Shown piece by piece: positions 51,237 to 58,056 of a stretch of DNA of 64,000 nucleotides. Position numbers and translations under genes: made by a program. Positions within the stretch are counted from its first letter, which is position 1. Each line of letters begins with the position of its first letter. Origin of the DNA: Desulfofustis sp. PB-SRB1 (lineage in GTDB: Bacteria; Desulfobacterota; Desulfobulbia; Desulfobulbales; Desulfocapsaceae); the NCBI GenBank assembly GCA_016722945.1, contig JAEQMT010000064.1, positions 19,075 through 83,074 of the forward strand, read 5' to 3'. The notes beneath the pieces were generated by a model. The model worked only from the letters and a program-made list of their open reading frames with translations, searched no databases and was not told where the DNA came from.

Positions 51237-51580
51237 AACTGCTCCAGGGTGGTGACCACGGTGCCCAGCAGCGCTGGAGAAAAAGAGTCGTCAATGGCGA
51301 TGATGAACCGATCGCCGCCTAAATGCAGCCGGAGACTGGCGTCATGCAACTTGGTTTGGGGAAGAGGCGTTTGCTCAGCGATACTCAAGGGGTAAAAACG
51401 AGGCTTCTCTTGTGGATCTTCTTGACTGAGTTTACCCCGCCAATAATGAAAACTCGATATGCTGAGCTGGTTGGCGGCGCAGTAGCGCTGTTGACTCAAA
51501 CCCGATTGGTGCCATTGATCGAGGTGGTGCTGCCAATAGCGGTGTTTGTCACCGTGTCGTTTAATCTGATCTCGTTCCAT
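51233..51580 (-). CDS. tnpA: IS66 TnpA (orf1)
   Basis: This protein of about 115 residues starts at MERDQIKRHGDKHRYWQHH and contains LDQWHQSGLSQQRYCAANQL, a helix-turn-helix-like segment. It is the accessory protein of IS66 elements. The frame is open to 51610, but the ATG at 51580 gives the family-typical length. It overlaps tnpB. Confidence 0.85.
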   Translation of the reverse strand: MERDQIKRHGDKHRYWQHHLDQWHQSGLSQQRYCAANQLSISSFHYWRGKLSQEDPQEKPRFYPLSIAEQTPLPQTKLHDASLRLHLGGDRFIIAIDDSFSPALLGTVVTTLEQL

Positions 51581-51660
51581 TGATGCCTCCCGAGCTAAGG
51601 TTTGACACAACGGAACATATCGGCAAAACTAAAAAAAGATGCTGATTAATGAGCGCTTAG

Positions 51661-52022
51661 TACGCCGGGATAAGCCGGCAAAGGATAGTGGGTGCAAGTC
51701 CCACACAGATGAAGGTGTAGCCTACCAATCTGGCCCCGAGTCATGCGCGGTGGTTCGTGAGGACTAACGTGAAGTGTTGACAGGGGTGGCTATAGGCTGG
51801 GTATTGAGCTGCGAAATTTAAGTTTGAGGTGTCGATGTTGTTAAGCGAAACAGAAGACCATGCTGGTGCGAGCGTTATCGGGCGAGTTCGTATTCCAGGC
51901 CTTACGCAGTCGGAGACCCCATGCATGTGGCGAAGTCCTTTGTGCGGAACCCGGGGAGATCTCGCAAACGTCCAGGTATCGTACCCGGACCGATTCCTGA
52001 AAACGCAAGTTGAACGAGGAAT
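51661..52022 (+). ncRNA. Group II intron 5' ribozyme region
   Basis: The stretch holds gtgggtgcaagtcccac, the pairing segment characteristic of group II introns, followed by gatgaaggtgtagcc and later ggttcgtgaggactaacgtg. It leads directly into the reverse transcriptase start. No protein gene is convincing here. Confidence 0.75.
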
Positions 52023-52660
52023 ATGAACGTTTACGAGAAGTCGGACATAGCCATAGTACCGAAGAAGGCTGCGAACAAGGAGGGTTTTCCTTCTGCGGAG
52101 CGGCTGGAGGGAAGGGCTGTGCTCAAGTGGAACGTCCAGCAGCCTGCCGCAGTCCGGACTCAGAGCCGGGTAGCTGCGTCGATCAGATTGTTGGCCGTGC
52201 GCCGTGCGGCGCAAAGTAACAAGAATCTCAAGTTCACTGCACTCATGCATCATATCGATGTTCAATTACTCCAAGAGTGTTACTACAAACTCAAGCGGAA
52301 TGCAGCACCGGGCATTGATGGACTGAGTTGGGCCAGCTATGGAGAGAAGCTTGACGAGAGGTTGATCCTGTTACACAAAGAGATTCATCAGGGGAGTTAT
52401 CGGGCAAGGCCTGCGCGACGGGTACATATCCCGAAAGCAGATGGCAGCCAGAGGCCTTTGAGTATCCTTTGTATTGAGGATAAAATCGTCCAGCAGGCAG
52501 TGGTGGAAGTTTTGCAAGCCATTTACGAAACTGATTTCATGGGTTTTTCCTATGGATTTCGGCCAGGGCGTGGGCAACACGACGCGTTGGATGCCCTACA
52601 AGCTGCGCTCTATCGCAAACAAGTGAATTGGATTCTGGATGCAGATATTCGCAAATTCTT
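52023..52660 (+). pseudogene. ltrA: Group II intron reverse transcriptase/maturase, N-terminal part
   Basis: This encodes the N-terminal domain and the first reverse transcriptase motifs: YYKLKRNAAPGIDGLSWASY, RRVHIPKADGSQRPLSILC, KIVQQAVVEVLQAIYE and FMGFSYGFRPGRGQHDAL, ending in the DADIRKF motif. The codon TT/C is cut at 52660 by the serine-recombinase element, and the gene resumes at 55528. It has GAACGAGGA shortly before the ATG. The protein splices and mobilises the intron when whole. Confidence 0.88.
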
Positions 52661-52821
52661 GGAACCCTCGTCATAATGCACCTCCATTAATGCGTGATAT
52701 GTGTTTTTGCTTTTTCCTCTTAACTAATAGATATATTTGGTAAAAATCAAGATTTTCGATTTTTTTAAATTCCCGTCTTGAAACTTGTACACGTTGCAAC
52801 TGTTCCCCCCAGAATTCCAGT

Positions 52822-55017
52822 TTAAATGAGTTTGAGTTGTTTGTTTGAGACTTTGATATACAAGCCAAGTTGTTTGCCTTTACGGACATGAACAGCGGAG
52901 AGTTTACCCGTTTTTAGCCGGTTTAATATTGTTTGCCGAGAAACACCGAGGATGCTTTTAGCTTCCTTCATTGTCGCATACCCTTCAGGTGGATGTTCCA
53001 TAAATTTTGATCGAAGTTCGTCCGTTATTCGAATCTGCCATGGTGCTCCTGGCGTGATCTGCTCGCCACCTATGAATCCGTCACTCAGCCATCGATGGAG
53101 TGTTGAAGGTGCTAGCTCTAATATTTCCGCAGCTTTTTGGATCGTTACTAACTCTCCATCTCCTGGTTTGTTGCCATCAAAATTGGGGATATTCCAATAT
53201 CGACGTAAGTTGCCTACTCGGTTGGCGGTGAACTCAAGTCCACCAGCCGTACGTCTTTCTTGCCGATTGAGGATTCCGGCTATTATTGCGTCTGTATAAT
53301 ACTCGGCAAGGCGACGCACAAGATCAATGGTATCCTGTTTGGTGCGAATGGGGGGAGCACTACGACGGGGAAGCGGAACATCGATTTTCAATACCGCTTC
53401 GGTTTTCCAGCGTACAAGCAAATGAGCGATATCATTTGTCCGATCTACGGTGATGTTTACTTCCTGCAATACTACTTGCAGTAATTCTTTTTTGTCCCTT
53501 GAAGTGATGGTGGGTGCGTACCAGACCTTTTGAAGATCGCCGCTTAAGATCTGGACAAGAGCCTTTTGTTCTTGGGTTAACGTTTTTGGATATCTTCGTT
53601 TTCGTTGTTCAAAGTCTTTCTCTGCGTCTTCAAGCGCTTTCAGTGACTGTTCCCATTGGCGCTCCAAAGAGCGGGCAACAAGCCTGTTCTCCGGTTCCAC
53701 CGCTTTGAATCGTCGTTCCGCTCGTTCGGCCTCATAGCGAAACCGCTCGAGCTGTAGGCGCCACTGCTCTATTGCGCGATCATGTTCAGCTTCAATATTT
53801 TTTTCCGCAAGTAAAGCTGCCTCTGCTGCAGCAGGACTAATGGCCTCCAAAAAAGCATCAGCGACAGCCGCGTCAAGAGCAACACCTCCGACTCGCATGC
53901 AGAATTTTCCTCTGCCCTCCATCAGTTTATTTGCCGGGCAATAATAGCCTGGAGAGCAATTCCGTCCCTGGTAATAAACTTTGAGCCGGCGCCCACAGTT
54001 ACCGCACGTGGCGATGCCTTGCAGCAGGGCAGTTCCTTCACGCACTGCGCCGGACTCATGGTGTGAGATGGGTCGTGTATTTTTTGCTAATCTCTCTTGA
54101 ATCATCTCATAAGTCTCCCAATCAATATATCCTTCATGATGATCATGAATAAATACCGACCATTGGGATCGTGGTTTACGTTTTACCCGCTTTTTTACTT
54201 GTCCGTTTGCATCAACGAAACGATCTTGTTTTGTCTTACCATAGGTATAAACACCTGCATAGGTCGGGTTGGTCAAGACTGAATGGATAGCGTGATAAGA
54301 AGGAGTAACCCATTGAATTTCTGGAGCCATACTCGATTGCAATGGGAACAAAAGCTGTTGAGAGCGAAACCAAAGCCATACCTGTCGAGCCGATCCAACC
54401 TGAGGGAATTTATCAAAAATTGTCTGAATTGCCCCGCAAACAGCTTGGTCCGGGTGCATGAGAACCTCGCCGTCCTGCTCGCCCCAGACAAAACCAACAG
54501 GTAGACCCCGTCGTAGCTCGCCTCTGGCCGCTTTATTGCGTATACCGCCGTCAAGCCGAGCGCGGATAACATGCAGTTCCGCTTCAGCCATGGTTCCTTT
54601 CATACCAAGCAAGAGACGGTCATTGAAAAGTCCGGGATGATAAAGCCCATCACCGTCGCCGATCAAGGTGTTGGTGACACTGCATAAGTCAAGTAACCGG
54701 TACCAATCGGAATTATTTCGCGCTACCCTTGATACTTCAAGAGATAGAAGTAATCCGACTCGACCCAAAGCTACTTCGGAGGTCATCATGGTAAAGCCTG
54801 TGCGATGCATACTGTCGGCACCGGATTGAGCCAAGTCTTCATCAATAATTTTGACCCGCTGGTGGGGCCACCCCAGTTCAATTGCCCGGTCTTTCAGTTG
54901 GTACTGCCTCTGGGTTGATTCTTTGTTATATTCGACCTGTGAGGCTGTGGATTGTCGTACATAGACAAATGCCTGTCGCTGCAGGTGGGTTGGTTGAATT
55001 TTATTAGTATCGATCAT
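52822..55017 (-). CDS. Large serine recombinase with C-terminal excisionase-like HTH domains
   Basis: This 731-residue protein starts at the ATG at 55017 (GGAGG upstream). The resolvase domain begins FVYVRQSTASQVEYNKESTQ, with the catalytic serine in VRQS. A Recombinase domain, a zinc ribbon (IATCGNCGRRLKVYY, GYYCPANKLMEGRGKFC) and a coiled coil follow. Unusually, the C-terminal 110 residues add two MerR/excisionase-type helix-turn-helix segments (TIQKAAEILELAPSTLHRWL and TMKEAKSILGVSRQTILNRL). Such recombinases cut and join att sites at a 2-bp core. The gene overlaps the upstream small gene by 4 bp (ATGA). Confidence 0.92.
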   Translation of the reverse strand: MIDTNKIQPTHLQRQAFVYVRQSTASQVEYNKESTQRQYQLKDRAIELGWPHQRVKIIDEDLAQSGADSMHRTGFTMMTSEVALGRVGLLLSLEVSRVARNNSDWYRLLDLCSVTNTLIGDGDGLYHPGLFNDRLLLGMKGTMAEAELHVIRARLDGGIRNKAARGELRRGLPVGFVWGEQDGEVLMHPDQAVCGAIQTIFDKFPQVGSARQVWLWFRSQQLLFPLQSSMAPEIQWVTPSYHAIHSVLTNPTYAGVYTYGKTKQDRFVDANGQVKKRVKRKPRSQWSVFIHDHHEGYIDWETYEMIQERLAKNTRPISHHESGAVREGTALLQGIATCGNCGRRLKVYYQGRNCSPGYYCPANKLMEGRGKFCMRVGGVALDAAVADAFLEAISPAAAEAALLAEKNIEAEHDRAIEQWRLQLERFRYEAERAERRFKAVEPENRLVARSLERQWEQSLKALEDAEKDFEQRKRRYPKTLTQEQKALVQILSGDLQKVWYAPTITSRDKKELLQVVLQEVNITVDRTNDIAHLLVRWKTEAVLKIDVPLPRRSAPPIRTKQDTIDLVRRLAEYYTDAIIAGILNRQERRTAGGLEFTANRVGNLRRYWNIPNFDGNKPGDGELVTIQKAAEILELAPSTLHRWLSDGFIGGEQITPGAPWQIRITDELRSKFMEHPPEGYATMKEAKSILGVSRQTILNRLKTGKLSAVHVRKGKQLGLYIKVSNKQLKLI

Positions 55018-55484
55018 TTCCAGCCTCCTTGGTCGGTTCCGTCTTCCTTGTAACAACTATTTTGTGGATCAGGTGGGCCAGTGATGATTGTATGTGTTCT
55101 TGTAGTTGTGGGTCCAGGGATTGCCAGATTTTTTGTCTGTTGTCTTTTCCTGTCGGCCACAGTGGTAATTGTTTTGGCATGGGCCTTCTCCTTTCTTGAA
55201 GCTGTTTGTGTTTCTTGCTTTGCCGAAAGAAGAGAATCTACAATGTTGCGTAAGAGTAACAAACTTGATGCCGTGGCAATAAGTTCAGGATGTTGTGTAA
55301 AGGCGGGTAGCGAGAATTTTTGTGGGCAGATTTTGTGCAGATCGGTCCAGGAAGCTGGGATTTCAGCCCTGCTTCCATCTGGGAAAACCAAAGTGAGATA
55401 TAGGTGTTTGTTTCGGTATCGCCATCTGAAAAGGTTCAGTTGTTTGCCTTTTAGTGGGTGATATTCCCTGATGATTTTGACCTT
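55014..55484 (-). CDS. DUF5372-like small protein upstream of the serine recombinase
   Basis: The frame encodes KVKIIREYHPLKGKQLNLFR, then VFPDGSRAEIPASWTDLHKI, then a helical segment (ELIATASSLLLLRNIVDSLL) and a basic tail. The HPLKGK start and LPDGSR/PASWTD pattern resemble DUF5372 proteins found next to recombinase genes; their role is unknown. No ATG is visible at the head of the frame; a TTG at 55391 is one option, but conserved sequence continues upstream of it. It lies entirely within the serine-recombinase element and is coupled to the recombinase. Confidence 0.6.
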   Translation of the reverse strand, partial: KVKIIREYHPLKGKQLNLFRWRYRNKHLYLTLVFPDGSRAEIPASWTDLHKICPQKFSLPAFTQHPELIATASSLLLLRNIVDSLLSAKQETQTASRKEKAHAKTITTVADRKRQQTKNLAIPGPTTTRTHTIITGPPDPQNSCYKEDGTDQGGWK

Positions 55485-55527
55485 TTTCGGATACCCCTCG
55501 AGGTGGGTAGTGTGTCGTGTGTTCCTT

Positions 55528-56383
55528 CGACAGTATGGATCATGATTGGACGTTACGCTTTCTGCAACATCGGGTAGGTGATAAACGATTGTTGCGGCTG
55601 ATCCGAAAATGGCTGAAAGTTGGGGTAGCAGAAGATGGCAAACGGGTAGAACAAGAAATTGGGGCTCCGCAAGGGGCGGTTATTTCACCCATTCTTGCAA
55701 ATATCTATCTGCATTATGTTTATGATTTATGGATTAACCAGTGGCGAAAGCACAATGCGACCGGCGATATAATAGTTATCCGGTACGCAGATGACACCAT
55801 ACTGGGGTTCCAATATAAGCGTGATGCCGACAGCTTGCTCAAGTTGTTAGAGAGCCGGCTGGCGGGTTTTAGCCTTTCACTTCACCCTGCTAAGACGCGA
55901 TTACTCCAGTTTGGACGGTATGCCCAAGAACGCCGTGCCAAAAACGGCAAGGGCAAACCAGAAACCTTCGATTTTCTTGGTTTCACTCACTACTGCAGTC
56001 GTGCCATAAAAAATGGCTGGTTTAAAGTTGTGCGAAAGACTGTTGCCAGGCGTATGAGGGTTCAGTTGCAGGAGGTAAAGACTGAGTTGCGTCGTCGCCT
56101 GCACCGTCCATTGCCAGAAACTGGTCGATGGTTGGGCCAGATTATTAGGGGACACATGGCATACTATGCAGTTCCCGATAATATTGGCAGCGTCAGCTCA
56201 TTTGTATATCACGTGAGATGGTTATGGTATCGCGCACTCTGCCGTCGAAGTCAGCGCCGGAGGATGAACTGGACGAGATTCAACAAAATCTGTGAAAGAT
56301 TCTTTCCTCCCGTGCGAATAATGCACCCACAACCTTTGCATCGTTTTGACGCCAAAACACGAGAGAGGAGCCCAGTGCGTTAG
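55528..56383 (+). pseudogene. ltrA: Group II intron reverse transcriptase/maturase, C-terminal part
   Basis: The frame resumes with FDSMDHDWTLRFLQHRVGD, then GAPQGAVISPILANIYLHYV and the catalytic motif IVIRYADDTILGF. Domain X and the thumb follow (SLHPAKTRLLQFGRYA, FDFLGFTHYCSR), then a maturase end to 56383. Together with 52023-52660 it makes a protein of about 497 residues of the usual type, with no H-N-H endonuclease domain visible. All motifs look intact, so excision of the inserted element would restore a working gene. Confidence 0.88.
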
Positions 56384-56438
56384 CAGCGCACGCTGGGATC
56401 TGTGCGGGGGGTGCCGGGTAACCGGCATTCCTACCGCG
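56368..56438 (+). ncRNA. Group II intron domains V and VI
   Basis: GAGCCCAGTGCG, TTAGCA, CGCACGCTGGGATC forms the catalytic domain V hairpin (56368-56400). It is followed by tgtgcggggggtgccgg, GTAA, ccggcattcctaccgc, the domain VI stem. Domain V overlaps the last codons of the reverse transcriptase gene. The intron should end at or just before 56441. Confidence 0.75.
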
Positions 56439-56441
56439 CCC

Positions 56442-56591
56442 CGTGTCCGCACTGCTTTTCAGGGCACTGGGCCAGCATGTGCGTACCGTGCTGGTGCCGG
56501 CAGTACTCCAGCGCTTCCAGGGCCCGGCGATGCGGTATTGCACTGCCGGCGTGATTTGAGTAAGAAAATACCAGGAAGGTAGTAATTTCAA
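56442..56591 (-). pseudogene. IS91-type transposase, N-terminal part
   Basis: The minus-strand frame HAGSAIPHRRALEALEYCRH, then HMLAQCPEKQCGH is the N-terminal zinc-binding region of an IS91-type transposase. It continues in frame at 48560 (VLYSPHSCGHRF). The 8 bases at the break (cgtgtccg) are present at both sides. The precise start codon is unclear. Confidence 0.7.
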
Positions 56592-56639
56592 CAGGAGCGT
56601 GAATCAAAGACCTGTCGCGGAGCGGCTTCGTCCACCAAC

Positions 56640-56715
56640 AGCTAGTTCTACCTGAATGTGCCAAGGCACGCTCCGCGCGCTAGGCCAATCCGGTGAACAT
56701 TGGCGTTATGCCAGG
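56640..56715 (+). other. attC-like cassette end (partial)
   Basis: The sequence ccaatccggtgaacattggcgttatgcc resembles the right half (L'-R') of an integron attC site, ending in GCGTTATGCC, close to the consensus GTTRRRY. The left half is not clear, perhaps because the IS91-type element replaced it. It lies 22 bp before the DUF4160 gene. Confidence 0.4.
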
Positions 56716-56736
56716 AATCAACCAAAAGAACAGGTG

Positions 56737-56976
56737 ATGAGCCCAACAATTTATAGAGATGGAAGCTATCGATTCTTCTTCTTTTCACGAGAAGAATCTA
56801 GAATGCATGTGCATATATATTCTCGAGGTGGTGAAGCGAAGTTCTGGCTAGAACCGGAAATTGAATTGGCTAAAAATCATAGACTTTCTAGAATTCAATT
56901 AAAACAGATAGAGGGCATTATTGAGGAGCATTACCATGAATTCACAAATGCTTGGCGCAATTACTTTTCAGACTGA
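56737..56976 (+). CDS. DUF4160 protein
   Basis: This protein of 79 residues (MSPTIYRDGSYRFFFFSREE, MHVHIYSRGGEAKFWLEPE, then LKQIEGIIEEHYHEF) matches the DUF4160 family. These proteins are usually encoded just before a DUF2442 protein, and the pair is predicted to be toxin-antitoxin-like; the activity is not established. The gene overlaps the DUF2442 gene by 41 bp. Its AT-rich base use differs from the transposons around it and suggests separate acquisition as a cassette. Confidence 0.82.
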   Translation: MSPTIYRDGSYRFFFFSREESRMHVHIYSRGGEAKFWLEPEIELAKNHRLSRIQLKQIEGIIEEHYHEFTNAWRNYFSD

Positions 56977-57214
56977 AGTAACTAACATATCAAGTCATGG
57001 TGTATGGCTTCTTTCGGCAGGAAAGGAGCTGTTTATGTCATATGATGACTTCCCTTGGTTTAAAGATGCCCCCATTGGAAAGATCCTGAACGTCGAAGAA
57101 CCTACGCCCGGCCATTTTTATTGGCCGGACCTTGATGTAGATCTTGGTATTGAATCAATTGAGCACCCTGATAGATTTCCTCTTAGAGCAAAAAATGGCA
57201 AAACAAGCCCATAA
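56936..57214 (+). CDS. DUF2442 protein
   Basis: This protein of 92 residues has GVWLLSAGKELFMSYDDFPW, GKILNVEEPTPGHFYWPDLD and a terminal VDLGIESIEHPDRFP, the DUF2442 pattern. It starts inside the end of the DUF4160 gene, implying tight co-expression. It is the likely partner protein of the pair. An attC-like dyad begins just before its stop codon, as expected for an integron cassette. Confidence 0.82.
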   Translation: MNSQMLGAITFQTEVTNISSHGVWLLSAGKELFMSYDDFPWFKDAPIGKILNVEEPTPGHFYWPDLDVDLGIESIEHPDRFPLRAKNGKTSP

Positions 57215-57280
57215 ACTCAGACAGCAAAAGCACCACTCGTTCCTCGCACCGCTTTGTGCAGCCGCTTATGGGCAACGTTC
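57205..57280 (+). other. attC-like dyad between two cassettes
   Basis: GCCCATAA at 57207-57214 is complementary to TTATGGGC at 57267-57274, enclosing about 52 bases with a weaker inner pairing (AAAGCACC against CGCTTTGTGC). Size and position (overlapping the gene end, before the next gene) fit an integron attC site. The core sites deviate from the RYYYAAC/GTTRRRY consensus, and no integron integrase is in the window. Confidence 0.4.
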
Positions 57281-57313
57281 AGACAGCAGATGATTCAGCA
57301 TCGGGGAACAGCA

Positions 57314-57892
57314 ATGCGCATCTTCCTGACAGGGGTCGGCTGCGTTGGCAAGACGACCGTGGGGAGAGAACTGGCACGGCTTCTGGGCGTCGCCTTCTTC
57401 GATCTAGACCATGAGATAGAGAGGTTCTTCGGTACCAGCATCGAGCGACTTCAGAGCAAGTTCCTCACGGCTCATTCCTACCGCAACGAGGCAGCGAAGG
57501 CTCTGGTGGATCTGCTGAACCGCCCCGCGAGCCAGCACAGTGTCATAGCGCTGCAACCGAGCGGTCTGATGGGCGGGTATCTTCGAGCCATAAAGAAGTC
57601 CAGTGGCATTACCGTCGCACTCAGCGACAAGCCTGCGAACATCGTTGAGCGGCTAACATTCTATGATATTGACTCAAAGCTGATCCAGAAGAACCTGACG
57701 GTTGAGGAGAAGCGTCTGTACCTGAGAGAGATCAAGAAGGACATCACCTACTTCCGCAAGACATACGAACGCGCCGATCTGCGAGTCGACATTACGGACC
57801 TGGATCCCCAGCGGGCCGCCCGCCGCGTGAAACAGGCCGTGAACGCCTTCGAGGCGTCTCGGCGGGAATCGGAAGAGTCCGAACAAATTTGA
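57314..57892 (+). CDS. Shikimate-kinase-like P-loop protein
   Basis: This protein of 192 residues begins MRIFLTGVGCVGKTTVGREL, a P-loop, followed by LLGVAFFDLDHEIERFFG, the DxD region typical of shikimate kinase and related small-molecule kinases. It lacks other shikimate kinase landmarks that I can verify and ends in a basic, helical tail (PQRAARRVKQAVNAFEAS). Its role is unknown; small kinases of this sort are frequent integron cassette cargo. I chose the ATG at 57314, with gggga upstream. Confidence 0.7.
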   Translation: MRIFLTGVGCVGKTTVGRELARLLGVAFFDLDHEIERFFGTSIERLQSKFLTAHSYRNEAAKALVDLLNRPASQHSVIALQPSGLMGGYLRAIKKSSGITVALSDKPANIVERLTFYDIDSKLIQKNLTVEEKRLYLREIKKDITYFRKTYERADLRVDITDLDPQRAARRVKQAVNAFEASRRESEESEQI

Positions 57893-57904
57893 TTGTGAGG
57901 GGAA

Positions 57905-58056
57905 TTAGGAGATTTGTCGGTAGATATCTTTACGATGACCGATTTTAAGAATCAATATCACAAGGATATCATTTTGGATTTCATAGATAATCCGGTAATC
58001 ACCAACACGAACACGATGAAAAGGGTTATTCCCTTTCAATTTGGTTTCTTCAGCGG
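57905..58056 (-). pseudogene. RelE/ParE-type toxin, C-terminal fragment
   Basis: The minus-strand frame gives AEETKLKGNNPFHRVRVGDY, then RIIYEIQNDILVILILKIG and HRKDIYRQIS, the C-terminal half of a RelE/ParE toxin with the RVRVGDYRIIYEI signature. Its N-terminal half is removed at 58056 by the left end of the transposon. No partner antitoxin is visible. Confidence 0.82.

Larger units (their letters stand above)
49225..51660 (-). mobile_element. IS66-family element 2
   Basis: Its left end is GTAAGCACTTATTACACTGC. The right end, read inward from 51660, is CTAAGCGCTCATTAATCAGC, matching at most positions apart from the first base. It carries tnpA, tnpB and a broken tnpC on the minus strand. The flanking 8-mers (gtttcagg and tacgccgg) do not match, so one flank has been replaced. 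Confidence 0.78.
52661..55525. mobile_element. Serine-recombinase element inserted in the intron reverse transcriptase gene
   Basis: The element begins GGAACCCTCGTCATAATGC and its far end, read inward, begins GGAACACACGACACACTACC; the ends share GGAACnCnCGnCA. It is flanked by TT on both sides (52659-52660 and 55526-55527), and removing it with one TT restores the codons AAA TTC TTC GAC. This fits serine-recombinase insertion at a dinucleotide core. It carries only the recombinase gene and a small upstream gene. Confidence 0.82.
51661..56440 (+). mobile_element. Group II intron with interrupted reverse transcriptase
   Basis: The 5' RNA part lies at 51661-52022, the reverse transcriptase gene at 52023-56383 (split), and RNA domains V and VI at about 56368-56438. 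The 5' boundary coincides with the IS66 right end (gagcgcttag), so the first bases of the intron may be lost or shared. A 2.87-kb serine-recombinase element sits inside the gene. Confidence 0.8.

Noticed and set aside
49217..51668. 8-bp target duplication around IS66 element 2
   Set aside because: The flanks gtttcagg and tacgccgg do not match, so no target duplication is claimed for this element.
51741..52265. 174-codon minus-strand frame over the intron 5' region
   Set aside because: It overlaps the intron RNA and the start of the reverse transcriptase gene and resembles no family.
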